From the NCBI GenBank assembly GCA_963842235.1, contig CAWJFT010000001.1:310001-374000 (forward strand): DNA of 64,000 nt, read 5' to 3'. This DNA comes from JACDAN01 sp963842235. GTDB lineage: Bacteria; Actinomycetota; Thermoleophilia; Gaiellales; Gaiellaceae. A model generated the notes under the pieces. That model was not told the origin of the DNA. It did no database searches and saw nothing but the letters and a program-made list of their open reading frames with translations. Within the stretch, counting starts at the first letter, position 1; each line of letters opens with the position of its first letter. Positions 23,630 to 32,781 of the stretch are shown here, piece by piece. Position numbers and translations under genes: made by a program.

Positions 23630-26600
23630 CTAGCGACAGACGCGCACGACGCGCGTGGCGACCGCGCGCTGCGAACCGGCCCGAAGCACGGCACGAAGCT
23701 GGTGACGGCCCTGTTTCGCCCTGCGCGTTCTCCAGCTCGTGATGTAGAGGCCCGCGACGCCGCGCCGGAGGACACGCAGCTGACGCTTGCCGTCGAAGAA
23801 CCGCACGGCGCCGATCTTCTTCGTCGCGCCTGCGGAGACGGCGAGTTGCGTCGTCGAGCCCACGCAGCGGCCGGCGAGCGGCGTCAACCACGTGATCGTC
23901 GGCCCGCGAACCACCCGCAGCCGCCGGGTCATCAAGCGGGTATTGGGCATCGCTTCGCCGCCGTAGCCACTCGCATTCTTCGACTCCTGGTAGTCGGAGG
24001 CGAGGAAAATGAACGGGGGCCGGCCGGCAGCGAGCCTTGGGGCGGTGTCCGGGAGCGGGAAGAGGGCGAGGCCGGTGAACGGGTCATAGGCGATGGCGCC
24101 GACGGCGACCTGGTTGTAGGCGAGCGCCAGCGAGAGCGGATCGACGCCAGAGCCGCGGTCGAGGATCTGCAGCGCGATCGTGGGCCTTCCTGCCGTGACC
24201 TTCTGCGTGAGGACCCGGATCGTCGGCTTGCGAACGTCGTTGACCCAGAAGCGCAGCCGCCACGATCCGGCCAGGCGGCGGCCGGTGAACTGGTCGCGGC
24301 CGGAGTCGACCGAGACGTAGTAGCGGCCGGGCATTGCAAACTGGGCGCCGGCGGCGCCGATCGGCAACTTGAAGCCGATGGTCAGCCCGTTGATGTTCAC
24401 CGGGGTTCCGGCATAGCCCTGGACCGAGTTCTCGTCCTTGTCGCCGAGTACGAACGGGTCGATCAGTGAGCCCGGAGACTGCGTGACGACTGCGACGCCG
24501 AAGTTGGAGACGCGGCGCTTGAGCCGGACCTCGAACAGCCGCTCTCTCCCGTTCTCCAGCATCGGCGACGCGACGCCATAGTCGGGTGGATGTCCGAACG
24601 GCGCGGTCGGGAAGCGGTAGATTCCCGCGACCGACGAGCGCGCCCGAGTGCTGCCGGTCTGGATCCGGCGCAGCGGCCGCGGCGTCAGGTTCCGCAGTCC
24701 CGGCCGCTCGACGAAGAACGCGTACGGAACTCGCCTCGCGACTGCGCCTTGTCGCAGGAGCAGATAGCCGACGTTGTCGCCCGTGACAGCGCTGGCGTCC
24801 GCGCGGACCGTGATCGGGATGTCGGCGCCGCCGCCCGGCCCGATCGTGACGCTGCCGGGGACGTCGATCGCGGCGCCGGCGCTTCCGGACTGGGCCCGAA
24901 GCTCGACCGTCCATGTGCCGGCTCCGCCGCCCGCGTCGCGCAGGCTGAGCAGCAGCTGCTTGGAAACGGGGCTCGCACCGGCTTGGAGGTCGCCAAACGA
25001 CAAGGAGGACGGCTGGGTGAACAACCTGGGATCGTCGGCGGCCAGGACGTTGACGAGCCCGGCACCTTCGAGCAGCGCCGAAGCCTCCTGGGTCCGACCG
25101 GTGTCGCCCCAGGCCGGGCCTGCGGTGGACATCAGTGCGGACTTCATCTGGCGCGCGTTCCAGTCGCGGTGCCGCTGGCGCAGGAGCGCGACGGCGCCGG
25201 CAACGTGCGGCGCGGCCATGCTCGTCCCGGCGATCGAGGCGAACGGCGAGCCGCCGGAGAACTGCCGCAAGGTCGCCGAGAGGATCTCGGAGCCCGGCGC
25301 GGACACGTCCGGCTTGAGCAGATGGCCGAACGGCGTGGGGCCGCCGGACGAGAAGTACGTGATGATGCCGCTGCGCCCGGTCACGAGCTCGGTGAGCGCG
25401 GGGCCGACTCGGATCTGAGCGCGGCCGCCGTGCGCAGCGAGGTACGCACGGAGGTTCGCGCCGTCCAGGTTCGAGATCATCCCGCTCGGCTGAAGGAGCT
25501 GAAGCGGGATGCCGGTGGCCTCACCCTGGCGGTTGTCGACGAGGATGAGCCCCGACGCACCGGCGAGAAATGCGCGGGCCGACTTCGTGAACAGCGCGCA
25601 GTGGCCCCGGCTGATGAGCGCAATCGCGCCCGCGAGCGATCCGCGTCCAAGCGGGCTGGTTGCCGCGTTCGGATCGCGCCCAGTCGCGCAAAGCCGTGAG
25701 TCGACTGGTCGCCCATTGGAGCCGGTCATCGCGCCGACGTCGACCAGCGGCCGGTCGGACGTGCCCCATCCCGACGGCACGCTGCCGGTCGGCTGGAACG
25801 GGATCTGCTGCAGGCTTGCCGGGGCACCGGCGTCGCGAACGCTCAGCGCAGGCGCGAAGACGTGGGTGTTCGACGTCGCGGCGACGGTGATCGCGTCGGG
25901 CGCCGTCCCGGGCGAGCCGGCGGTGCCGAAGCCGAAGTCGTCCCGGTCGTTCCCGGCCGAGATGACGGGCACGACACCCGCGTTGGCGACGTTCGCGACC
26001 GTCCGGATCATCGCGTCGGTCCTCGGCTCCGTCGCCGGGCCGCCGCCCGAGAAGTTGATGACGTCCATCCCGTCGCGTACGGCGGCCTCGAAGGCCGCGA
26101 CGATCTCCGGCGTGTCGGCGGTGTGGCCGATGGGCGTGGGGACGGTGAAGACGCGGTAGTTCCCGATCCAGGCCCTCGGTGCGACACCGGAGAGCCCCGC
26201 CGTCGGCGGATGATCCCGGCCACCCGGCGAGCTCGTTCCACTGTTCCCCGCGGCGATCCCCGCGACGTGGGTGCCGTGGAAGGACGCGAGCCGGTCGAGC
26301 GGCAACCGGCCCCGCGGCCCCGCTCCGAAGCCGGGGTAACTGCGGGCGGCGATCACCTTGGGCGACGTGTACGCACGCTGGCCCTTCGGGAACCCGGGCG
26401 GGTATGCGTAACCAGCGGGGTTGAAGAAAGGGTTCTGCCAATCGACCCCGTCATCGACGATGCCGATCTTGACGCCCGCGCCCGTGCTGCCGGTCGCCGC
26501 CGTGAAGGCCGGCGCATTGATGATCGAGGGGCTCTTGTTCAGCGCCATCGTGTACCGCAGGCTGGGATACACCTGGGCAACGCCGGGCAGGGTGTTCAGG

Positions 26601-27019
26601 CGCGCAAGCCGCGTGTAGGGCAGCTCGACCGTGATGCCGTTGAGAACGACCTGGAAACGACGGCCGATCTGCGCCGATGGGACAGCCGTCCGGATCGCTC
26701 GCATCGCGGTCTGCTGCGCACTCTGGATCCGGGCGAGGTACGCGCGGGAGGAGGCGCTGGAGACATTCAGCCGGGTGGAGCTCAGCGACCCGTAGAGGCC
26801 TGGGCCGCGGGCGGCGGCCAATGGAGGCAGCCCCAGGGCGACGATCACGCGGACGCGGCCGCTTCGGTGCGCGCGCGGCATGGCGAGCGTGTTCACGGGA
26901 CGCACGCGCGGCACCGACCGGTCGCCGAACGTCCGGTTGATCGGCTGGAGCGCGGCGGATGCCGACGCTGTGAGGGCAAGCGCCGCGATCGGGGCAAGTA
27001 GCACGGGAAGGCGGCGCAA
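23630..27019 (-). CDS. Large secreted subtilisin-like serine protease (S8) with PA domain
   Basis: A secreted S8 peptidase of about 1129 residues. It has a signal peptide (VLLAPIAALALTASASA), an inhibitor I9-like propeptide, and the catalytic triad in IVDDGVDW (Asp), FHGTHVAGIAAGN (His) and AGTSMAAPHVAG (Ser). A PA domain (ALISRGHCALFTKSARAFLAGASGLILVDN, in two pieces) is inserted before the Ser. The C-terminal ~500 residues are beta-rich and probably Ig-like. An open frame extends to 27490, but the signal peptide fixes the start at TTG 27019 or GTG 27004. Divergent from fabI. Confidence 0.88.
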   Translation of the reverse strand: MRRLPVLLAPIAALALTASASAALQPINRTFGDRSVPRVRPVNTLAMPRAHRSGRVRVIVALGLPPLAAARGPGLYGSLSSTRLNVSSASSRAYLARIQSAQQTAMRAIRTAVPSAQIGRRFQVVLNGITVELPYTRLARLNTLPGVAQVYPSLRYTMALNKSPSIINAPAFTAATGSTGAGVKIGIVDDGVDWQNPFFNPAGYAYPPGFPKGQRAYTSPKVIAARSYPGFGAGPRGRLPLDRLASFHGTHVAGIAAGNSGTSSPGGRDHPPTAGLSGVAPRAWIGNYRVFTVPTPIGHTADTPEIVAAFEAAVRDGMDVINFSGGGPATEPRTDAMIRTVANVANAGVVPVISAGNDRDDFGFGTAGSPGTAPDAITVAATSNTHVFAPALSVRDAGAPASLQQIPFQPTGSVPSGWGTSDRPLVDVGAMTGSNGRPVDSRLCATGRDPNAATSPLGRGSLAGAIALISRGHCALFTKSARAFLAGASGLILVDNRQGEATGIPLQLLQPSGMISNLDGANLRAYLAAHGGRAQIRVGPALTELVTGRSGIITYFSSGGPTPFGHLLKPDVSAPGSEILSATLRQFSGGSPFASIAGTSMAAPHVAGAVALLRQRHRDWNARQMKSALMSTAGPAWGDTGRTQEASALLEGAGLVNVLAADDPRLFTQPSSLSFGDLQAGASPVSKQLLLSLRDAGGGAGTWTVELRAQSGSAGAAIDVPGSVTIGPGGGADIPITVRADASAVTGDNVGYLLLRQGAVARRVPYAFFVERPGLRNLTPRPLRRIQTGSTRARSSVAGIYRFPTAPFGHPPDYGVASPMLENGRERLFEVRLKRRVSNFGVAVVTQSPGSLIDPFVLGDKDENSVQGYAGTPVNINGLTIGFKLPIGAAGAQFAMPGRYYVSVDSGRDQFTGRRLAGSWRLRFWVNDVRKPTIRVLTQKVTAGRPTIALQILDRGSGVDPLSLALAYNQVAVGAIAYDPFTGLALFPLPDTAPRLAAGRPPFIFLASDYQESKNASGYGGEAMPNTRLMTRRLRVVRGPTITWLTPLAGRCVGSTTQLAVSAGATKKIGAVRFFDGKRQLRVLRRGVAGLYITSWRTRRAKQGRHQLRAVLRAGSQRAVATRVVRVCR

Positions 27020-27041
27020 CGCTCTAAGGGTATCGAGGAAA

Positions 27042-27047
27042 TAGGAT
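27042..27047 (+). promoter_or_regulatory. -10-like box TAGGAT for a leaderless fabI transcript
   Basis: TAGGAT ends 6 nt before the fabI ATG at 27054. The -35 position overlaps the start region of the divergent subtilase and is weak. Confidence 0.3.
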
Positions 27048-27053
27048 CGTGCA

Positions 27054-27830
27054 ATGAGGAGGTTCGAGGGGAAGCGCGGCCTGGTCATGGGCGTCGCGAA
27101 CCGCCGCTCGATCGCCTGGGCGATCGGCCGCCGTCTTGCCGAGGAGGGCGCACAGCTCGCTTTCACGTACCAGGGCGAGCGACTCGAGAAAAACGTTCGA
27201 GAGCTTGCGGAATCGGTCGAGAGCCCACTCATTACCTCATGCGACGTTCGCTCGGACGAGGAAGTTGCCCGTCTCTTCGCCGAAGTGGGCGAAGCGTTCG
27301 ATGGAGGGCTGGACATGCTTGTGCATTCGCTTGCGTTTGCAGCCGCCGAGGACCTCGAAGCCCGCTTCACCGACACGCCGCGCGACCGTTTCTGGCTCGC
27401 CCTCGACGTCAGCGCGTACTCGCTCGTCGCCTGCTCGCGGGCAGCGGAGCCGCTCTTCGAGGCGGCCGGAGGCGGTGCGATCCTGACCATGACGTACCTC
27501 GGCGGCGAGCGGGCGGTGCCGCACTACAACGTCATGGGCGTCGCGAAGGCAGCGCTCGACTCGTCCGTGCAGTACCTAGCGTGGGATCTCGGCGAGAAGA
27601 ACGTCCGCGTGAACGCGATCTCCGCCGGGCCGGTCCGGACACTCGCGGCGCGCTCGATCGCCGGCTTCCCGACGATGGAGGCGATCGTCGAGGAGCGAGC
27701 GCCGCTCCGCCGGCCAATCGACGCCGACGACGTGGGGGCCGCCGCGGCCTTCTTGCTCTCGGACGAAGCCCGCAACGTGACCGCCACGACGTTTTACGTC
27801 GATTCCGGCTACCACGCGATGGGTATGTAG
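27054..27830 (+). CDS. fabI: Enoyl-[acyl-carrier-protein] reductase (NADH)
   Basis: Reduces the enoyl-ACP intermediate in each fatty-acid elongation round. A 258-residue short-chain dehydrogenase of the FabI type: GLVMGVANRRSIAWAIG (FabI variant of the nucleotide motif), LVHSLAFA, and the catalytic Tyr/Lys pair in YNVMGVAKAALD (Y-x6-K), then NAISAGPVRTLAA. The extended C-terminus ending GYHAMGM is usual. It stands alone between the subtilase and a DMT permease. Confidence 0.95.
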   Translation: MRRFEGKRGLVMGVANRRSIAWAIGRRLAEEGAQLAFTYQGERLEKNVRELAESVESPLITSCDVRSDEEVARLFAEVGEAFDGGLDMLVHSLAFAAAEDLEARFTDTPRDRFWLALDVSAYSLVACSRAAEPLFEAAGGGAILTMTYLGGERAVPHYNVMGVAKAALDSSVQYLAWDLGEKNVRVNAISAGPVRTLAARSIAGFPTMEAIVEERAPLRRPIDADDVGAAAAFLLSDEARNVTATTFYVDSGYHAMGM

Positions 27831-27890
27831 ACGGGCCTGCGCTGCCCGCTTCCTCCGAACGTGGTCCTAGCCTTGACGTAGAAGCCTCAC

Positions 27891-28757
27891 GTGGATGTCG
27901 TTCTCGCGCTTGCCGCTGCGTTCTTCTTCGCGCTCGGGCTCGTCCTGCAGGAGAAGGCCGCAGCCGACCAGCCGCCCGAATCGGTCGGCGCCGGGTTCTT
28001 GGCGCGCCTGGCCGCGCAGCCCGTCTGGCTGCTCGGCCTGCTCGCGCAGGGCGTGGGCTTCGTCGCCCAGGCGGTCGCGCTCGGCATCGGCCGCATGGTG
28101 GTCGTTCAGCCGCTCCTGGTCGCGACTATCGTTTTCGCGCTGCCGCTCGGCCGCGTGATCGAGAAGCGGCCGATCCGGCGAGACGACGTGATCGGCGCGA
28201 CGCTCGTGACCGCCGGCCTCGGCGCGTTGCTCGTCGTCAGTAAGCCCTCGGCGGGCAGGGACGACGCGTCGCTCCTCTCGTGGGCGCTGATCGGCGGCGG
28301 GGCCGTAGCGGTCGCGGTCGTCCTCTTCGTGCTCGCGCGAACGCGCAGCTCCACGGTGCGCGCCGGCCTGCTCGGAACGGCGGGGGGAATCCTCTTCGGA
28401 CTGTCGGCGGCACTCACGAAGGCGACCGTTTCGCTCCTGGACGAGGGCGTCGGAGCGGTGGTGTGGGACTGGCACTTGTACGTGCTGGTGATCGTCAGCG
28501 TCGCGGCGTTCTGGCTCGAGCAGGCCGCGTTGCAGACGGGTGCGCTCGCGGCTGCCGTCGCGACGACCATGGCGTTCGATCCCCTGTCGAGCCTCGTGTT
28601 CGGGATCGTCCTCTTCGACGAGGCGCTCCACGAGACCGCGGCCGGCTACGCCGCCTCGCTGCTCTCGCTCGGAGCCGCGCTCGCCGGGCTCGTGATTCTC
28701 GCTCGCGCGAAGGGCAAGGAGGCTCCGCCGCTCGAGCCGGCGCCGGCGCCGACCTAA
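27891..28757 (+). CDS. DMT-superfamily permease (EamA/NIPA-like)
   Basis: A 288-residue protein with about nine to ten hydrophobic helices, beginning MDVVLALAAAFFFALGLVLQ and including VVVQPLLVATIVFALPLG and AAVATTMAFDPLSSLVFGIVLFDE. The two-repeat architecture and G/A-rich helices match the drug/metabolite transporter superfamily; the VVQPLLV segment is like NIPA-type Mg2+ permeases. Substrate unknown. GTG start. Confidence 0.78.
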   Translation: MDVVLALAAAFFFALGLVLQEKAAADQPPESVGAGFLARLAAQPVWLLGLLAQGVGFVAQAVALGIGRMVVVQPLLVATIVFALPLGRVIEKRPIRRDDVIGATLVTAGLGALLVVSKPSAGRDDASLLSWALIGGGAVAVAVVLFVLARTRSSTVRAGLLGTAGGILFGLSAALTKATVSLLDEGVGAVVWDWHLYVLVIVSVAAFWLEQAALQTGALAAAVATTMAFDPLSSLVFGIVLFDEALHETAAGYAASLLSLGAALAGLVILARAKGKEAPPLEPAPAPT

Positions 28758-28768
28758 ATGGCTGATGC

Positions 28769-28806
28769 CACGATCTCGCGCGTCCGGATGCACGATCTCA
28801 CGCGTC
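28769..28806. repeat. Imperfect 16-bp direct repeat, 22-bp period
   Basis: CACGATCTCGCGCGTC (28769-28784) recurs as CACGATCTCACGCGTC (28791-28806), 15 of 16 identical and 22 bp apart (about two helical turns). It lies directly after the DMT permease stop in a 259-bp gap before the glycosyltransferase. Confidence 0.5.
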
Positions 28807-28829
28807 TGGGCCGCTCCTGCACCGCGCAA

Positions 28830-28847
28830 CGGCCCGCAAGCGGGCCG
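28830..28847 (+). terminator. Hairpin in the gap after the DMT permease
   Basis: CGGCCCGC / GCGGGCCG, an 8-bp perfect stem with a 2-nt loop; no U-run. It probably ends the permease transcript. The rest of the 28758-29016 gap holds a weak 73-codon frame that does not look coding. Confidence 0.4.
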
Positions 28848-29016
28848 CCGCCCGGCGCATGCGCTTCACGCCGCCGAGTCGTAACCGATGCCTCCGGGCA
28901 TCGGCAACGCCTCGCCGCCGCGCCCCAGAGCGGCCAGCTCGCGCCCCGAACCGGCGATCTCATGACATCAACCATCTAGCGCTGCCGCGACACAAGTTGC
29001 AGACTCTGAGGCTCGT

Positions 29017-30084
29017 ATGCGAATCCTGTACGGCGCCGTCGGGGAGGGCCTCGGGCATGCGACACGCTCCAGGGTCGTCGCCGAGCACCTGATCGCCCAG
29101 GGCCACGAGGTGAAGATGGCCGCGTCCGGTCGAGCGCTGCCGTACTGTCGCGAGCACCTGCCCGACGTGGAGGAGATCTGGGGCCTCGGCTTCGTGCTCG
29201 AGCACGGTCAGGTGGATGCGTGGAAGACCTTGTCGATGAACGTGCGCGGCTCGGTCCGCGGAGTGCCTGAGGACTGGCGACGGGGCGTCGCGCTTGCTCG
29301 CTCGTTCGCGCCGGAGCTCGTTTTCACCGACTTCGACGGCTTCACGTACCTCTTCGCCAAGACCCATCGCCTGCCGGTCATCAGCATCGACAACATCCAG
29401 ATGGTCGACCGCTGCCGGCACTCCGCCGACATCCTGCGTGGGGTCCACCGCGACTACCTGGAGGCCCGCGTGTTCGTTCGCACCAAGCTGCCGCGGGCCG
29501 ACCGCTACTTGATCACGACCTTCTTTCATCCGCCGATCCGGAAGAAGCGCACCGCCCTCGTTCCGTCGATCCTCCGCCCCGAGATCCTCGCGGCGCGGCC
29601 CGAGCCCGGCGACCACCTGCTCGTCTACGGCCGAATCGGCGAGACCGCAACGGCTGCGCTGCGCTCGAGCGGCGCTCCCTGCCGGGTCTATGGCGCCCGC
29701 GACGGCCTGACAACTGACGAGGAGGAGGGGAACCTGCTGTACCGGCCGTTCGCGAACGAGGCGTTCATTGACGACCTGCGGACCTGCCGCGGCGTCGTCG
29801 CGTCGGCAGGCTTCTCGCTGATGAGCGAAGTCGTCTACCTGCACAAGCCGATGCTCGCCCTTCCGCTCGCCGGCCAGTTCGAGCAGGAGATGAACGCGCG
29901 TTACCTCGAGCGGCTGGGCTTCGGCGTCGCCGCGAGCTCGCTCGACGAGCCGTCGCTGGAGCGCTTCCTCGACGGTGAGTCGGGCCATGCGGAGGCGCTT
30001 GCGGGCTACGAGCAGGACGGCAACGACGAGACTCTCGGGACGATCGACGGCGTCATCGACGAGGTCACGGCAGGCCGCTCGTGA
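29017..30084 (+). CDS. GT28/GT1-like glycosyltransferase
   Basis: A 355-residue GT-B fold protein. The N-terminus ILYGAVGEGLGHATRSRVVAEHL is the glycine-rich acceptor-side loop with the G-H-A-T-R motif found in MurG-like and MJ1255-type enzymes. The C-terminal half, with LLYRPFANEAFIDDLRTCRGVVASAGFSLMSEVVYLHKPML, is the nucleotide-sugar domain. Probably transfers a sugar to a lipid or envelope acceptor. It begins a four-gene coupled operon with a membrane protein, a deacetylase and another glycosyltransferase. Confidence 0.8.
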   Translation: MRILYGAVGEGLGHATRSRVVAEHLIAQGHEVKMAASGRALPYCREHLPDVEEIWGLGFVLEHGQVDAWKTLSMNVRGSVRGVPEDWRRGVALARSFAPELVFTDFDGFTYLFAKTHRLPVISIDNIQMVDRCRHSADILRGVHRDYLEARVFVRTKLPRADRYLITTFFHPPIRKKRTALVPSILRPEILAARPEPGDHLLVYGRIGETATAALRSSGAPCRVYGARDGLTTDEEEGNLLYRPFANEAFIDDLRTCRGVVASAGFSLMSEVVYLHKPMLALPLAGQFEQEMNARYLERLGFGVAASSLDEPSLERFLDGESGHAEALAGYEQDGNDETLGTIDGVIDEVTAGRS

Positions 30085-30800
30085 GTGAGCTCGAGATCGG
30101 GCGCACGTTGATCCTCTTCGCGTGGGCCTTCGGGCTTGCAGGCATCGAGATCGAGATCGAGGGTGGGTACGGGTGGGCCGAACGCCTGCCCACGTGGTAC
30201 CGAAAGCGGGGCCTCGTGGGCCGGGTCTACGGAGTCGCGATGGGCCGGCGGCCGCTGACCGGCTACCACGTCTACGCCTTCACGATCCCGATGCTCGTCC
30301 TTCACCTGCCGTTCGTGTCCGGCGTCGAGTGGACACTCGCCGGCGAGCTCCGCACGATCGCCACGTACTTCGCCCTGGCCGTCGTCTGGGACTACCTCTG
30401 GTTCGTGCTCAACCCTGCCTACACGGTGCGGAGGTTCGAGCGCGGCCGGGTCTGGTGGTTCGAGGTTCCATGGATCTGGCGGTTTCCGCTCGACTACTAC
30501 GTGGGCGTGGCGCTGTCGGTCGGCCTCGCCGGACTCGCAGCGCTCGCCGCCGGCAACGGCGAACCGCTCCGGCGCCATCTGTGGATGCTCGCCGGGCTCG
30601 CCGTGCTGGTGGCGCTCAGCGTCCTCGTCGCACCGCTCTTCCACCGCTGGTACCGGCACATGCGGCGGAAGGGCGGCGACGACCGCAAGCTGACCGCGAC
30701 GTACCCACCGCCGGCACCCGAGGCGGCGTGGGCTCCCGGAGTCCCGCTTCTCCAGCCGCTCGAGGGCTCGCAGGCCTACGACGAGGAGGCGAGAGCGTGA
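30081..30800 (+). CDS. Integral membrane protein of unknown function
   Basis: A 239-residue protein with about five or six hydrophobic stretches (TLILFAWAFGLAGIE, VYAFTIPMLVLHLPFV, ATYFALAVVWDYLWFVL, YYVGVALSVGLAGLAALAA, HLWMLAGLAVLVALSVLVAPL) and a basic soluble tail. GTG 30081 overlaps the glycosyltransferase stop (GTGA), and the next gene starts inside its own stop. Context suggests a lipid-carrier or glycan-handling partner. No family recognised. Confidence 0.6.
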   Translation: MSELEIGRTLILFAWAFGLAGIEIEIEGGYGWAERLPTWYRKRGLVGRVYGVAMGRRPLTGYHVYAFTIPMLVLHLPFVSGVEWTLAGELRTIATYFALAVVWDYLWFVLNPAYTVRRFERGRVWWFEVPWIWRFPLDYYVGVALSVGLAGLAALAAGNGEPLRRHLWMLAGLAVLVALSVLVAPLFHRWYRHMRRKGGDDRKLTATYPPPAPEAAWAPGVPLLQPLEGSQAYDEEARA

Positions 30801-31543
30801 GGAAATGGCCGCTCGCCGCCGGCGCGCTCGCGGGCGCAGCCGGCTGGGCGATCTACAACGGGCAGGCGCCGAAGCCGCAGGGCTTCGGCAAGACCTTCAT
30901 CGGCACCCCGGGGCGCGGCAAGCTCATGGCCCTTACCTACGACGACGGGCCGAACACCGCCTGGACGCCTGCGCTCCTCGACGTGCTCGCCAAGCACGAC
31001 GTCAAGGCGACGTTCTTCACCATCGGCCACTTCGCGCGGGAGCAGCCCGCGCTGCTGCGGGAGGTGGCCGCGGCCGGCCACGCGATCGGAAACCACACCT
31101 ACTCGCATATCGCGATGCCGTTCCACCGAGACGAGACCGTCCGCAGTGAGGTCCGCATGGCGACCGAGGCGATCGAGGACGCCGGTGTCGAGATGGCGCG
31201 CGCGCAGGGCAAGCGCTTGCTGCGACCACCGTGGGGCCGGCGGCGTCCGGGCACCCTACGGGTGCTACGGGAGGAGGGTTACGTGCCCGTCGTCTGGTCG
31301 GTGACGCTCTGGGACTGGAGCAAGGGCGTCACGACGGAGAAGATCATGCGGAAGGCCGAACGCCAGATCCGGGGCGGGGACGTCATCCTCCTCCATGACG
31401 GCTGCAACGTCGCGATGGGCTGGGACCGCAGCCATTCCGTGGAGGCGACCGACCTGATCCTCACCCAGTGGAAGGAGCAGCAGGGCTACGAGTTCGTGAC
31501 GATCCCGGAGATGATCGAGGCGACCGGCTTCGTGGTGCCGTGA
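30797..31543 (+). CDS. Polysaccharide deacetylase (NodB-homology, CE4)
   Basis: A 248-residue protein with an N-terminal membrane anchor (PLAAGALAGAAGWAIY) and a NodB domain: MALTYDDGPN (TFDDGP-type motif, catalytic and metal Asp), GHAIGNHTYSH (metal His pair) and LLRPPWGRR. DVILLHDG is the C-terminal His motif. Likely removes N-acetyl groups from a cell-surface amino-sugar polymer. GTGA overlaps both upstream and downstream couple it to the glycosyltransferases. Confidence 0.88.
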   Translation: MRKWPLAAGALAGAAGWAIYNGQAPKPQGFGKTFIGTPGRGKLMALTYDDGPNTAWTPALLDVLAKHDVKATFFTIGHFAREQPALLREVAAAGHAIGNHTYSHIAMPFHRDETVRSEVRMATEAIEDAGVEMARAQGKRLLRPPWGRRRPGTLRVLREEGYVPVVWSVTLWDWSKGVTTEKIMRKAERQIRGGDVILLHDGCNVAMGWDRSHSVEATDLILTQWKEQQGYEFVTIPEMIEATGFVVP

Positions 31544-32781
31544 AGATTCTCGTCTGGCACGGCTATCTCCTTGGCGGGACGGGCTCGAACATCTATGTGC
31601 GGCAGCTCGCCCGCGAATGGAGTCGCGAGGGACAAGATGTCACGGTGTTCTCGCAGGAGCCTCACCCGGCGCGCCTCGACCTCGGCGGAGCGGCCACGGT
31701 CCGCCCGGACGTGCACGGCCTGCTGCCGGTGTTCGTGCTCGACCGCTACGACGGCTACCGGGTCGAGCTCGTGCAGAACCTCAGCCGCGAGGAGCTCAAC
31801 ACCTGGGTCGAGGACAACGCTGCAGCGATCCGCGAGCACCTGCCGGCCGACCTCGTCTACGCCAGCCACGTCCTCCTCGGTGGACCCGTCGGTGCGGCGA
31901 CTGGGGCGCGCTACGCGGTCGCTGTGCACGGGTCGGAGCTCGAGTACTCGATGCGCGGCAACGCCGCGCTTTCAAAGTGGGGCGCCGAAGAGCTCGGCGG
32001 AGCAGCTGCCGTGATCGTCGGAACCGAACACATCCGCAAGGCGCTCGACGAGGTGTGCGGCCACGTCGATCGAGTCCACGAGATCCCGCCGGGGGTCGAC
32101 GTCGAGCTCTGGCAGCCGCAGCCGAAGGAGGAAGCGCTCGCTCAGCTCCTGCAGGAAGCGAGGCATGACCCACCGAACCCCGGCAACGCGGAAGAGCGGC
32201 TTCCCGACGAGCACAACGCCGACCGGCTCGAGAGTTTCCTCGCCGGGGACCGGCCGACCGTCGTCTACTTCGGCAAGCTGATCTACAACAAGGGCGTCCA
32301 CCTACTGCTGGAGGCGCTGAAGGACCTCGATGCGCGGGCCGTGATTGTCGGCTTCGGCGACTACCGCGAGAAGCTCGAGCAGCAGGCCGAGGGGATGCCC
32401 GTCCTCTTCACCGGCCCCTTGGAGCACCGTCATCTCGTCCACCTGCTCGCGTTCGCAGACGTGTCGGTCGTTCCCTCGATCTTCCCGGAGGCGTTCGGGA
32501 TGGTCGCGGCGGAGTCCGCGGCCGCAGGCTGCCCGCCGATCGTCGCGAACCACTCGGGCCTCGCGGAGATCGCCAAGGGGCTCGACGAGGACTACCCGCC
32601 CAAGCTCCGCCAACTGGCGAGCTTTCCCAGCGGGGATGTCTCCATTCTGGCCGAGCGGCTGGAGGAAACCTTGGCGCTAGGGGAGGGCGATCGCGCTGCA
32701 CTCCGTGCCGCTGCGCGGCAGGCCGCGGTCGAGCGTTGGAGCTGGACGAGCGTGGCGCGCCGGATCCTCGACGCGGTCTAG
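31540..32781 (+). CDS. GT4-family glycosyltransferase
   Basis: About 413 residues with a GT-B fold. N-terminal KILVWHGYLLGGTGSNIYVRQLA (loop interacting with the donor) and the C-terminal donor-binding motif in FADVSVVPSIFPEAFGMVAAESAAAGCPPI (E-x7-E type) are typical of GT4. VVYFGKLIYNKGVHLLLEAL is the linker. GTG 31540 overlaps the deacetylase stop. It ends the operon and overlaps the convergent antiporter stop by 4 bp. Confidence 0.85.
   Translation: MKILVWHGYLLGGTGSNIYVRQLAREWSREGQDVTVFSQEPHPARLDLGGAATVRPDVHGLLPVFVLDRYDGYRVELVQNLSREELNTWVEDNAAAIREHLPADLVYASHVLLGGPVGAATGARYAVAVHGSELEYSMRGNAALSKWGAEELGGAAAVIVGTEHIRKALDEVCGHVDRVHEIPPGVDVELWQPQPKEEALAQLLQEARHDPPNPGNAEERLPDEHNADRLESFLAGDRPTVVYFGKLIYNKGVHLLLEALKDLDARAVIVGFGDYREKLEQQAEGMPVLFTGPLEHRHLVHLLAFADVSVVPSIFPEAFGMVAAESAAAGCPPIVANHSGLAEIAKGLDEDYPPKLRQLASFPSGDVSILAERLEETLALGEGDRAALRAAARQAAVERWSWTSVARRILDAV

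Noticed and set aside
27019..27490. N-terminal extension of the subtilase frame up to 27490
   Set aside because: It runs antisense through fabI; the signal peptide just after 27019 marks the true N-terminus.
28758..28979. 73-codon frame after the DMT permease
   Set aside because: It includes the hairpin and direct repeat, has no ribosome binding site or family resemblance, and its composition is not protein-like.
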